Source of the DNA: Bacillota bacterium
Lineage (GTDB): Bacteria > Bacillota > Clostridia > Christensenellales > Aristaeellaceae
NCBI GenBank assembly: GCA_023459275.1
Contig: JAEWVC010000080.1
Coordinates: 1-28,685 of the forward strand
Direction: 5' to 3'
Length of the DNA: 28,685 nt
Made by a program: the position numbers and the translations under genes
Notes under the pieces: generated by a model
What the model was told of the DNA's origin: nothing
The model's input: the letters and a program-made list of their open reading frames with translations, nothing else
Databases searched by the model: none
In this document: piece by piece, positions 7,686 through 15,597 of the stretch
Layout: each line of letters begins with the position of its first letter
Numbering within the stretch: position 1 is the stretch's first letter

Positions 7686-9209
7686 ATGCCTCTCAAAGTT
7701 GCGATCATCGAGGACAATCCCGCAACGGTGCGTTCGCTGGTCCAGACCATCGACTGGGCGGCGCTTGGCTGCCAGGTGGCCGGCACGGCATCCGACGGGG
7801 AAACAGGCCGGCGGCTTTTGCTGGACACAAGGCCGGATATCGTACTGGCCGACATCCGCATGCCGCAAAAGGATGGCCTTCAGATGATCGAAGAGGTCAG
7901 GCAGGCGCTGCCCGGATGCAAGGTGATCATCATCACGGGCTACGACCAGTTCCAGTATGCCAGCCGCGCCATCAAGCTGGCGGTTTTTGATTACCTATTG
8001 AAGCCTATCCAAAACGACGAGGTGGTGCGCGCCATCCGGCGGGCCGCAGCGTCCTTGCTGTGCCAGCGGGAGGCGGACGCGGCCCTTGAGCAGGCGGAGC
8101 TGCTGAAGAGCCGCGCACAGATCTTTTCGCTGATCACCAATGATTCCCACCGCGGCCAAGGCGTGGGCGAAATGCTGGCCGACGCGGGGCTCAACTTCGG
8201 TGCGTATTATATCCTGGTGATCCAGCTGGAAAACGAGCGCGTCTTCTCCCAGGCCGCCATCAACCGGGTGGACGATGTGTTTGCCCGGGACGGGATCTCC
8301 GCCGTAACCGTGCTGATGTACGACTGCCTGGTGGCCTTTGTGATGCGCGGTGCGCTTTGGGAGAACTGGCGCACGGAGGCGGAGCATATCTGCGGGGCCA
8401 TTCAAAGCGAACTGGACGTATCGGTGCATATCGGCATCAGCAAGCCGGCCACCTCCCGCCACCAGGTCCGTCAGGCGTACCAGCAGGCCAGGCACGCGCT
8501 GTGGGAGATCGCCGTGCGCCGCAATCCCTGGGGCTGCAATTTTTATGAGGACGAGGCCTCCCAGCTCGCGGGCGAGCGCGTCGCCGCGCTGAAAGAAAAA
8601 ATCGATCAGCTGGTGGAGCGGGCGGACCTTTCCGAAACCTCCGCAAAAGCCGCGGCAGCCGTTATCGCGGAGCAAAGCGGCCAGCAATTGAGCAACATGC
8701 GCGCCATGCTGGCGCTGTACACCATCGCCCTTCACTGGAAGTTTGACTACATCGCGGACGAGGGCATCCACAAAGCGCTTTCCGATACCTGGTTCGTTAC
8801 CGGCGAAAGGGACGTGCAGGATTGCCTTTTAAAGCTGTTTGCGGCACTCAGGGCCGCAAAGGAGCAGCAGGAGGGGGCGAAGCAGTCGCTTCTGACCCGA
8901 AGCGCGCTGGAATATATCAAGCTGCACGCCATTGAGGGCCTGCATTTGGAGGATGTGGCCGACAGACTGTGCGTGAGCGCCAATTATCTGTCCGCGCTGA
9001 TCCGCAAGGAGACGGGCATCACCTTCCACGAGCATGTGCTGAAAGCAAAAATGAGCGTAGCCCGCACCATGCTGGCCGATCCCCGGGTGCTGGTGGAGGA
9101 GGTGGCCAGGGCGGTGGGCTACGGAAATTACATCTCTTTCTACAGCGCTTTCAAGCGCATGGAGCATATGACGCCCACGGAGTACCGCAACCAGAAGGTC
9201 ACCCTATGA
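7686..9209 (+). CDS. YesN-like response regulator (REC plus AraC-type HTH)
   Basis: A 507-residue DNA-binding response regulator. The receiver domain occupies about residues 1-125: acidic pair E9/D10, phosphoacceptor D56 in LADIRMP, and the conserved lysine K106 in DYLLKP. A middle region of about 270 residues is typical of the YesN group. The C-terminal 100 residues form an AraC/XylS double helix-turn-helix, with LEDVADRLCVSANYLSALIRKE and VARAVGYGNYISFYSAFKR. GGGGAGAAAG stands just before the ATG. The stop overlaps the start of the sensor kinase (ATGA), so the two are co-translated. In this family the usual targets are neighbouring sugar ABC operons, so the transporter genes at 3762-7194 are the likely targets. 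Confidence 0.92.
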   Translation: MPLKVAIIEDNPATVRSLVQTIDWAALGCQVAGTASDGETGRRLLLDTRPDIVLADIRMPQKDGLQMIEEVRQALPGCKVIIITGYDQFQYASRAIKLAVFDYLLKPIQNDEVVRAIRRAAASLLCQREADAALEQAELLKSRAQIFSLITNDSHRGQGVGEMLADAGLNFGAYYILVIQLENERVFSQAAINRVDDVFARDGISAVTVLMYDCLVAFVMRGALWENWRTEAEHICGAIQSELDVSVHIGISKPATSRHQVRQAYQQARHALWEIAVRRNPWGCNFYEDEASQLAGERVAALKEKIDQLVERADLSETSAKAAAAVIAEQSGQQLSNMRAMLALYTIALHWKFDYIADEGIHKALSDTWFVTGERDVQDCLLKLFAALRAAKEQQEGAKQSLLTRSALEYIKLHAIEGLHLEDVADRLCVSANYLSALIRKETGITFHEHVLKAKMSVARTMLADPRVLVEEVARAVGYGNYISFYSAFKRMEHMTPTEYRNQKVTL

Positions 9210-11002
9210 AAAGGCATCATGACAAGGGCCCCCGCCTGTCCTACCGCGTCAAGCTGACATTGATTTACAGCGTCACGGTGATCCTGGTGGCCGCTTCCAT
9301 CTCCCTTGCGCTGACCATCGCCGCCACGCAAAGGATGGAGGCGGACATGAAGGCCCATTTGAACCTGCTCACAGAGCAGGTGCTTGTCAATTTCAGCGAT
9401 TCCGTTGGCGCGGCCGCGCAGCAGCTGAACAATATGCTGGGCAGCAAGGGCGTCTCCTCCATGATGTACACCTACCGTGACCTGAAGGCCGGGGACGCCG
9501 GGTATTACCAAAGCACACAGGCCCTTGTCTACGCCGTCAACCAGACGATCACTGCCACCACTTACTATGACCAGCTCTACATCCGCATGGACAGCGGCCT
9601 TTCTTTTACGAATGCTTTTCCTCAGGACACGTTTTTGCAGGAAGCAGCCGCGCTCCTTGACAGCCCTGTCTATGGCGTCAACACCTACGGACGCGCCCAA
9701 TGGACACGCAGCGAAAGCGGCCAGGTATACCTGGTCCGCGATGTATACAACCAGGCGCCTATCCGCCATGTGGGAAAGGTAGCAGCCCACGTCCGCCAGG
9801 AGATGCTGGCCAGCCTTGGCAGCTACAACAACGATCTGAACTGCGCCGTGATCTTTCTTGACGCCGGCGGGCAAACCCTGACCATGGCCGGCGAGACAGC
9901 GGAAGGCATGGACGAGGCAGCAGGCATGATCCTTGAGGGGAATCTGGCGCAATGGAAAATGCAGGGGGTCAGCTATGTGGCCTCCATTCAAATAACGGAG
10001 GACTGGACAGCCGTTGGCATGCTGCCGGAACAAATGCTTAAGGCCATCCGGCAGACCATGACACGCACGGGCTTTGTGGTGGCGCTATTGGGTGTGGCAT
10101 TGGGCGGCATGACGGTATTGGCTTCCACCCACCGCATGACACGCCAGGTAAAGCTGCTGGCCAGGTCCATGGATGAGGTGGCCGCCGGGAATATGGCGAT
10201 TTCGGTGCCCGTGGAAAGCCGGGATGAGATCGGCCAGACGGCGGCGCATTTTAATACGATGATCCAGCAGACCCGGGAGCTTTTGCAGCGGGTGGTGGAG
10301 GAGGAGAACCGCAAAAGCAAGGCGGAATATGAAATGCTGGAATACAAATACCGCTCGCTGCAGTCCCAGATCAACCCGCACTTTATCTATAATGCACTGG
10401 AAACGGTGAACGCGCTGGCCAAGCTGGACGGCAACGAGGAGATCTGCGAGGTGGTGCAGCACATCTCCGCCTTTTTCAGGCAAAACACCGGAAACATGCA
10501 GAAGCGGTTCATCCCCGTCAGGCGGGAATTTGACAGCCTGAAGGAGTATGCTTATATCTACCGCCATATTCACGGCGAAACGCTGTCCACCCCGTTCATT
10601 CTTTCCCCCGGGGCTGCGGACGCCCTCATTCCCACCATGATCCTGCAGCCAGTGCTGGAAAACGCCCTGGTGCACGGGGTCCGCCCCGCCAGCGACCAGG
10701 CGCTGGTGCGGATCACGGCAAGGGTGGAGGAAGAAAAATGGCTGGTGATTGAAGTTACGGACAATGGCGGCGGCATGCAGCCGGAAACGGTGGAGATGAT
10801 CCTTCACGGCCAGGCGGATGATCCGCAAAACGGCGGCAGAGCCTCCGCGGGCATCGGCATGCGCAACGTCCGGGACAGGCTGAGGCTGATCTACGGGGAG
10901 CACGCCACCCTGGCCATCCAAAGCAGCCCGGGCGAAGGCACGCTGGTGTCCATCGGTATCCCGCTGATGTACGACGAGCGGGAACTGAGCCTGGACGGAT
11001 GA
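9206..11002 (+). CDS. YesM-like sensor histidine kinase
   Basis: A 598-residue membrane kinase that should phosphorylate the preceding regulator. A first transmembrane helix at about 15-37, an extracytoplasmic sensor domain of about 245 residues, a second helix near 287-305, a HAMP linker to about 360, then a His_kinase domain with the phosphoacceptor H392 in QINPHFIYNALE, and an HATPase domain with N486 (LENALVHG), D519 (DNGGGM) and GIGMRNVRDRL. All motifs for activity are present. The frame is open further upstream, but the ATG at 9206 overlaps the regulator stop (ATGA) and begins a plausible N-terminus (MKRHHDKG), so earlier starts are rejected. The large outer domain may sense the sugar directly or through the binding protein. 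Confidence 0.92.
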   Translation: MKRHHDKGPRLSYRVKLTLIYSVTVILVAASISLALTIAATQRMEADMKAHLNLLTEQVLVNFSDSVGAAAQQLNNMLGSKGVSSMMYTYRDLKAGDAGYYQSTQALVYAVNQTITATTYYDQLYIRMDSGLSFTNAFPQDTFLQEAAALLDSPVYGVNTYGRAQWTRSESGQVYLVRDVYNQAPIRHVGKVAAHVRQEMLASLGSYNNDLNCAVIFLDAGGQTLTMAGETAEGMDEAAGMILEGNLAQWKMQGVSYVASIQITEDWTAVGMLPEQMLKAIRQTMTRTGFVVALLGVALGGMTVLASTHRMTRQVKLLARSMDEVAAGNMAISVPVESRDEIGQTAAHFNTMIQQTRELLQRVVEEENRKSKAEYEMLEYKYRSLQSQINPHFIYNALETVNALAKLDGNEEICEVVQHISAFFRQNTGNMQKRFIPVRREFDSLKEYAYIYRHIHGETLSTPFILSPGAADALIPTMILQPVLENALVHGVRPASDQALVRITARVEEEKWLVIEVTDNGGGMQPETVEMILHGQADDPQNGGRASAGIGMRNVRDRLRLIYGEHATLAIQSSPGEGTLVSIGIPLMYDERELSLDG

Positions 11003-11112
11003 GCCAAACACGTTCCTGCCGGCATCGTGCTGTGCATCAGTTTACAGCAAGCATAGTCATCGCGAGGGTTTTGATGGCCTCCCCTTTCCCCCTCCCCCTA
11101 AAAATAGGGATT

Positions 11113-11159
11113 CCAAAGGGACAAGTCCCTTTGGCAGGGTCCAGGGGCAGCGCCCCTGG
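11113..11159. terminator. Twin hairpins between convergent genes
   Basis: Two hairpins lie between the kinase (plus) and thuA-like gene (minus): CCAAAGGGA/TCCCTTTGG at 11113-11134 and CCAGGGGC/GCCCCTGG at 11141-11159. Read on the minus strand, the first is followed shortly by CTATTTTTA, so it could stop minus-strand transcription; on the plus strand no T-run follows. As I recall, similar AAAGGGAC/GGGGCAGCGCCCC intergenic hairpins recur in Clostridia. Confidence 0.5.
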
Positions 11160-11172
11160 GAACCGCTCCCTA

Positions 11173-11910
11173 TCAGCGCTCTCCGGGAAGCGGCGCGGCC
11201 TGCCGGGCCCAGTCCGGCCAGCCCGGGCGCTTTTCCGTCTGGGCGGCCCAGCGGACGGCGTTCACCAGGATCAGGCGCACCTCCTGTTGGTAATAAACCG
11301 GGTACGTCTCGTGGCCGGAGGAGAAATAAAAGATCTTTCCTGCCCCGCGGCGCCAGCAGCAGCCGCTGCGGAGCACTTCCCCGCCTTGAGAGGTGGTGAG
11401 GAATACCTGCTCCTCCGGCTGGGGGATTTCAAAATACTCACCATAGGTCTCATCCATGGGGATGGTGAAATACTCCTTTCCCAGCCCTTTCGCGATGGGG
11501 TGCCAGGGAGACACCAGCCACACCCGCTGCCACTCATCATTCTCCCGCCAGCGCAGGCACTGGGTGCGGGTGCCCATGAGCCTTGCGAAAATTTTGCTGG
11601 CGTGGGAGGAATGCAGCAAAATAAGGCCCATGCCTTGGAGCACTCGTTTCTGGATGGCGTCCACCCGTCCGTCCTCTACCTCCCGCCAATGCTTGTGGCT
11701 GAAATATACCAATACGTCCGCCCAGTTGAGGGCCTCGTCCGAGAGGCCCTGCTCCTCGTCCTGAAGGGCGACCGCCCGGACCTCCATCCCCTCCTGCGCG
11801 GAAAAAAGCTCCTTCAGCGCGCCATGGATGCCCTTGGGATAAATTTCATGCTCCTGCACGGCAGCTTCGGGCAGGGGCATGTTTTCATACCAGACAAGCA
11901 CATGGATCAT
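11173..11910 (-). CDS. ThuA-like protein (trehalose-utilisation / GATase1-like fold)
   Basis: A 245-residue cytoplasmic protein of the ThuA family, whose fold is that of class I glutamine amidotransferases. MIHVLVWYEN opens the first strand, followed by YPKGIHGALKELF, WADVLVYFSHKHW and MGLILLHSSHASKIF, and it ends with KIFYFSSGHETYPVYYQQEV, the usual ThuA C-terminal part. ThuA-like proteins act with Gfo/Idh dehydrogenases in oxidising disaccharides or polyols to keto-sugars in rhizobia; the exact reaction is unsettled. The start at 11910 overlaps the stop of the upstream dehydrogenase (ATGA), which decides it over a longer open frame. Its pairing with a Gfo/Idh gene supports a role on an oxidised sugar. 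Confidence 0.82.
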   Translation of the reverse strand: MIHVLVWYENMPLPEAAVQEHEIYPKGIHGALKELFSAQEGMEVRAVALQDEEQGLSDEALNWADVLVYFSHKHWREVEDGRVDAIQKRVLQGMGLILLHSSHASKIFARLMGTRTQCLRWRENDEWQRVWLVSPWHPIAKGLGKEYFTIPMDETYGEYFEIPQPEEQVFLTTSQGGEVLRSGCCWRRGAGKIFYFSSGHETYPVYYQQEVRLILVNAVRWAAQTEKRPGWPDWARQAAPLPGER

Positions 11911-13016
11911 GGCCGTTCCACCTCCACCCAGCGCCGTTCCCCAGAGGAGCGGATGCACGCCTCCACAAACGCCATGCCGTGGAACCCGTCGGCAAAGGTG
12001 GAATAGGGCTGTTTCTCCTTTGTATAGCTGCCGTCCAGGATGGACCCGTAAAACGCCGCCAGTGCGTTGCGCAGCGCGTCGGTCCAGCCCATCACATGGC
12101 CCATGGGCGTTGTGACGTAGGGGCGCGCCTCCTCCTGGCAGGTTTTTGGATTCATATACAAAATCTCCGTGCCCTCCTCCTTGAGCCCCAGGCGCAGCCG
12201 GTCCGGCTCCTCCTGCCGCCATTCCATTTCGTAGCCGTCGCAGGCTACGGACAGCCGCAGGTCATTTTTGTGGCCGTTGGCAGCCTTGGAAACCAGCAAC
12301 TGCCCCGGCATGCCGTCCATGAACCTTAGCAGGATCAGGCCGGTATCCTCCGTGTCCATTGCATGCTGCACACCGTCCGGGCCCATGCGCAGGGGATGAT
12401 GCGTTGCAAGCTCGGCCATCACCTCTTTCACCGGCTGCCCCAGCACGCAGGTTGCCGTATCCACCCAGTGCACGCCGATGTCATTGAGCGCCCGGGCGGG
12501 GCCGGTATTCGCCATCCGGTGCGACCAGTCCGAAGCCCTGGAGCCCGACTCCTGCAGATAGCAGCCGCAGGCCATCAGCGGCCGGCCGGCCAACCCCTTT
12601 TGCACGCGGGCGCGCATCTCCTGCACCGCGGCGTTGAGCCGGTACTGATGATTGAGGCCATGGGCAACCCCTTGCTTTACGGCAAGCTCCCACATTTCCC
12701 GTGCTTCGGCTGCGCTGTTTGAAAGCGGCTTTTCGCAGTACAGGTGCTTCCCGGCCTTGAGCACCGCGCGGTTGATCTCGTCATGCAGGGCGTTGGGCGT
12801 GCAGTTATGCACCACCTGCACGTTGGGATCGGCGATCAGCTCCCGCCAGTCCCCGTAGGCCGCTCTCACCCCGTACTGCGCGGCGGCATCCCTGGCCGTG
12901 TTCAGGTCCGCCTCGCAAAGCGCGTTGATTTCGGCACACGGCACGCGCCGCGCCGCATCCAGATGCAGCCGCCCGATAAAGCCCAGCCCGATGATCCCCA
13001 CACCAAGCTTCTCCAT
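11907..13016 (-). CDS. Gfo/Idh/MocA family sugar dehydrogenase
   Basis: A 369-residue NAD(P)-dependent oxidoreductase. The Rossmann motif GIIGLGFIGRLH is at residues 7-18, the family signature EKPLSN at 95-100, and the catalytic stretch NDIGVHWVDTA at 178-188 supplies the conserved D179 and H183. The family includes myo-inositol 2-dehydrogenase, glucose-fructose oxidoreductase and enzymes that make 3-keto sugars, so the substrate is open. A strong AAAAGGGGGAAAA ribosome binding site precedes the ATG. It is first in a two-gene minus-strand operon with the ThuA-like gene. A minus-strand TATAAT at 13084-13089 could be its -10 box, though I see no good -35 partner. Confidence 0.9.
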   Translation of the reverse strand: MEKLGVGIIGLGFIGRLHLDAARRVPCAEINALCEADLNTARDAAAQYGVRAAYGDWRELIADPNVQVVHNCTPNALHDEINRAVLKAGKHLYCEKPLSNSAAEAREMWELAVKQGVAHGLNHQYRLNAAVQEMRARVQKGLAGRPLMACGCYLQESGSRASDWSHRMANTGPARALNDIGVHWVDTATCVLGQPVKEVMAELATHHPLRMGPDGVQHAMDTEDTGLILLRFMDGMPGQLLVSKAANGHKNDLRLSVACDGYEMEWRQEEPDRLRLGLKEEGTEILYMNPKTCQEEARPYVTTPMGHVMGWTDALRNALAAFYGSILDGSYTKEKQPYSTFADGFHGMAFVEACIRSSGERRWVEVERP

Positions 13017-13114
13017 ATGCTGTTTTCCCCCTTTTCCCTTATTATACCGCCCCTTGGCCGCCGCGCAATATACAGGATCATGGATTATACTTATAAAATC
13101 ATGAAATTGGGATA

Positions 13115-13143
13115 TTGACGCTCCCGGTTCCGGCTCCTACAAT
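13115..13143 (+). promoter_or_regulatory. Predicted SigA-type promoter of the FucI-like gene
   Basis: TTGACG (13115-13120), a 17-bp spacer and TACAAT (13138-13143), each one base off consensus. It would start transcription near 13150, about 40 nt before the ATG. Confidence 0.7.
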
Positions 13144-13190
13144 AAGATCAGCGTGAATTTGACCCTATCGCGGGGAAAGAAGGCAATCGC

Positions 13191-14585
13191 ATGCTGGATT
13201 ATACGGTAAAAATCGGTCTTGCACCCATGCGCCGGGATGTGACGCCGCGCCCGGGAATCTTCAACTGGGAAAAGGCCGAGGAGCGGGGCCATCAAACCGT
13301 GGCCTACATCAAGGAACATTTCGCCAGTGAGCTTGTCACCTTTGTGGATCTTCAGGGGATCAATCCCGTGGATGTGATGTACTGCGACGCCGACGCCGAA
13401 AAGGTGATCGACCGCTTCACCAGGGAAAAGGTGGACGCGGTCCTGATCATCAATTGCAATTTCGGCAACGAAGAAATTTCCGCTCAGGTAGCCAGGGGAG
13501 TAGGCAAGCCCGTATGCATCTGGGCGCCCAAGGATGACAGCTTCCTGCCCGACGGCATGCGGTATACCGACAGCCAATGCGGGCTGTTCGGCGTCAGCCG
13601 GCAGCTTCAGCGCTTCAACCTTCCCTTCAGCTACATCGAGACGTGCACCTCGGACAGCGATATTTTTGCCAAGGGCTTTCAGAAATTCATCTCCGTAGCC
13701 TGCATGGTCAAAAACTTCCGTGGCATGCGCATCGCCCAGGTGGGCATGCGGCCCAAGCCCTTCTGCTCGGTGATTTTCAACGAGGGCGAGCTGATGCAGA
13801 AGTTCGGCCTGCAGGTAATCCCCGTCAACCTGGCGGTGATCATCGACAAATACAACAAAATCCTCAAGGAAAGCGATGAAGAGCTGGAAAAGGGCAGGGA
13901 ACTCCTGTTTAGCCGCTATGAGATGGACGATTTGACGCCGCCGCTGCTTAAAAAGGTATACGCCTTTGTGCTGCTGTACCAGTGGGTCTTTGAAACCTAC
14001 CGCGTACAGGCGGTGTCCGCCGAATGCTGGACGGCCATGCAGCTGGCCGTGGGCGCCATGCCCTGCACCGCCTACAGCATCCTGGCGGACATGGGCTACA
14101 TCATTTCGTGTGAAAGCGACATGCACGGCGCCATCACCATGGCACTGCTGGCCTGCGCCGCCCAGGGAAAGAAAATCCCCTTCTTTGGGGAATTCACCGT
14201 CCGCCATCCGGATGATCCCAACGGCGAGCTGCTCTGGCACTGCGGGCCCTTCGCCTACAGCCTGAAAAAGGAGGGCTGCGCCTGCAAGAACGTGAACATG
14301 CGCCAGTGGTTCCAGGTGAAGGACGGCAAGTACACCATCGCCCGGATGGACCAGGATGACGGCAGATACAGCCTGCTAAACGGCACCTTTGAAAGCATGG
14401 AGGGGCCCTACACCTTCGGCACCTACCTGTGGGCGAAGTTTGATAACCTGTCCAACTGGGAGCGCAAGCTTATCGAGGGCCCTTATATCCACCACATGGC
14501 GGAGATCGAAGGGGACTGGACGGAGGAACTGCGGGAATTCTGCAAATATGTGCCCGGCCTTCTGCCGGATATGGTGGAAAAATAA
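13191..14585 (+). CDS. L-fucose/L-arabinose isomerase family protein
   Basis: A 464-residue protein of the FucI/AraA fold, which interconverts aldoses and ketoses using Mn. The N-terminal domain has VTFVDLQGINPVDVMY and DAVLIINCNFGNEE; the middle domain starts FRGMRIAQVGMRPKPF. Candidate metal and catalytic residues sit in VSAECWTAM (E278), SCESDMHGAI (E308, D310) and YIHHMAE (H434/H435), the expected order for the family. Classical FucI is about 590 residues and AraA about 500; this shorter form belongs to an uncharacterised branch, so neither symbol is used. It stands alone behind its own promoter. The opposing rpiR gene begins only 7 bp past its stop. Confidence 0.85.
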   Translation: MLDYTVKIGLAPMRRDVTPRPGIFNWEKAEERGHQTVAYIKEHFASELVTFVDLQGINPVDVMYCDADAEKVIDRFTREKVDAVLIINCNFGNEEISAQVARGVGKPVCIWAPKDDSFLPDGMRYTDSQCGLFGVSRQLQRFNLPFSYIETCTSDSDIFAKGFQKFISVACMVKNFRGMRIAQVGMRPKPFCSVIFNEGELMQKFGLQVIPVNLAVIIDKYNKILKESDEELEKGRELLFSRYEMDDLTPPLLKKVYAFVLLYQWVFETYRVQAVSAECWTAMQLAVGAMPCTAYSILADMGYIISCESDMHGAITMALLACAAQGKKIPFFGEFTVRHPDDPNGELLWHCGPFAYSLKKEGCACKNVNMRQWFQVKDGKYTIARMDQDDGRYSLLNGTFESMEGPYTFGTYLWAKFDNLSNWERKLIEGPYIHHMAEIEGDWTEELREFCKYVPGLLPDMVEK

Positions 14586-14592
14586 TGAGTTC

Positions 14593-15441
14593 TTAGTATT
14601 TTGTGCTTTTGAGCGCCCTTTCCACCAGATCCTCGTGCTGGGGGGAAAGGGCGTTTTTCCGGATGGCCAAAGCCGTGTACAGGCTGTCGATGATGGTGTA
14701 CTGGGAAATGCGGGAGGACAGCGCCACAATGTGGTATTTTACCTCCCGGGAGGCCGCATCCAGCCGGCAGTCCGAAATCCGGCTCAGGGGCGAGGGGCCA
14801 ACGCCCGTCATGCAAACCACCGTGGCACCGGCATTCTTGGCCAGCTGCGCCGCCTCCACGATGGCCCTGGAGGAGCCGGAATGGCTGACGGCCACGCACA
14901 CATCCCCGGGCCTCAGCTGAATGGCGGAGATGCACTGCATGTGGGCGTCCACATATGCAGTGGCGTTGATTTGAAGGCGCATCAGCTTGTGCTGCAGGTC
15001 CATGGCCACGGCGGCGGAATTGCCGCAGCCGTAGACGAACACCTTCCCCGCTTTGGCGATGGCTTCCACGGCGCCTTCAAACTGCCTGCGGTCGATAACG
15101 CTCAGGGTATATAGAAGGGCGCGCTGCGTGGCGGTGAACACCTTGTTCAGGATATCATCCGCCGTGTCATCCTCCCGCACGTCCTCATAAATGCGGTCTG
15201 TGGCGGAGACCAAGTCCTGGGCCATGGCCAGCTTCAGCTCCTGGTACCCCTGCATCCCCAGCCGTTTGCACAGCCTCACCACCGTGGCATCGCTGACGCC
15301 CGCCCGCTCCGCGATACCGGTGATGGACAGGTGGATCACCTCCCGGGGGGCCGCAAGAATGGTGTCGGTAATCTTGCGTTCCGACGCAGTCATGGTGGGC
15401 CGAAGGGCCGAAAGCTTCATTAAAAGCGGCGAATTTTCCAT
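14593..15441 (-). CDS. RpiR-family transcriptional regulator (HTH plus SIS domain)
   Basis: A 282-residue regulator: an N-terminal helix-turn-helix of the HTH_6 type, about residues 1-78 (TASERKITDTIL, ITGIAERAGVSDATVVRLCKRLG), and a sugar-isomerase (SIS) domain of about 100-245 (VYGCGNSAAVA, VSHSGSSRAIVEAAQLA) that senses sugar phosphates. The ATG at 15441 has AGGAGA ten bases upstream and a good promoter behind it; a longer frame to 15501 would run across that promoter and is rejected. It is divergent from the 13-gene operon and shares a short control region with it, so it is the likely local regulator of that operon and of itself, with a sugar phosphate of the pathway as effector. Confidence 0.92.
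   Translation of the reverse strand: MENSPLLMKLSALRPTMTASERKITDTILAAPREVIHLSITGIAERAGVSDATVVRLCKRLGMQGYQELKLAMAQDLVSATDRIYEDVREDDTADDILNKVFTATQRALLYTLSVIDRRQFEGAVEAIAKAGKVFVYGCGNSAAVAMDLQHKLMRLQINATAYVDAHMQCISAIQLRPGDVCVAVSHSGSSRAIVEAAQLAKNAGATVVCMTGVGPSPLSRISDCRLDAASREVKYHIVALSSRISQYTIIDSLYTALAIRKNALSPQHEDLVERALKSTKY
14614..14658 (+). terminator. Possible terminator of the FucI-like gene, inside rpiR
   Basis: A perfect 10-bp stem CGCCCTTTCC/GGAAAGGGCG (14614-14623 with 14644-14653) followed at once by TTTTT (14654-14658) on the plus strand. It lies in the coding 3' end of the convergent rpiR gene. The 20-nt loop can be tightened by an inner CCAG/CTGG pairing. Confidence 0.5.
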
Positions 15442-15472
15442 AGATTTGCTTCTCCTCGTCCTCTTTGAACCA

Positions 15473-15501
15473 AGTATAGCACAGAAATTTTTCCATGACA
15501 A
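15473..15501 (-). promoter_or_regulatory. Predicted SigA-type promoter of rpiR
   Basis: On the minus strand TTGTCA (15501-15496), a 17-bp spacer and TATACT (15478-15473). Each box is one base off consensus. Its -35 box directly abuts that of the divergent operon promoter. Confidence 0.75.
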
Positions 15502-15530
15502 TTGACAAATGTAGAATATTTTCGTATAAT
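15502..15530 (+). promoter_or_regulatory. Perfect consensus promoter of the 13-gene operon
   Basis: TTGACA (15502-15507), a 17-bp spacer and TATAAT (15525-15530): a full consensus SigA promoter. Transcription would begin near 15537, about 60 nt before the aldolase start. So strong a promoter needs tight repression, in keeping with the divergent RpiR gene. Confidence 0.85.
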
Positions 15531-15557
15531 TCCATTAATTCAAGTTGATTTTCTACA
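15510..15557. promoter_or_regulatory. Candidate RpiR operator half-sites
   Basis: TGTAGAA at 15510-15516, between the -35 and -10 boxes, and its exact inverse TTCTACA at 15551-15557, early in the transcript. The centres are 41 bp apart, about four helical turns, which suits two dimers on one DNA face. RpiR as the binder is inferred from position only. Confidence 0.4.
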
Positions 15558-15580
15558 CAACCGGCATTTCGCGCCGTATG

Positions 15581-15588
15581 AAAGGAAG
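15581..15588 (+). promoter_or_regulatory. Ribosome binding site that fixes a TTG start
   Basis: AAAGGAAG at 15581-15588 lies 9 bases before TTG 15598 and 21 bases before the first nearby ATG (15610), so the aldolase most likely starts with TTG. Confidence 0.65.
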
Positions 15589-15597
15589 CGTCCCGCC

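Noticed and set aside
8969..9205. Longer N-terminus for the histidine kinase
   Set aside because: The extra 79 codons overlap the HTH of the response regulator in another frame, while an ATG with stop/start overlap and a normal N-terminus exists at 9206.
11907..13016. C-glycoside deglycosylation (Dgp-type) cluster
   Set aside because: A Gfo/Idh enzyme and TIM barrels occur, but they are in separate operons and the small partner subunit of those deglycosylases is not seen.
15502..15597. ATG start of the aldolase at 15502
   Set aside because: That start would sit on the -35 box, with the promoter inside the coding sequence; the TTG at 15598 has the ribosome binding site and the family-like N-terminus.
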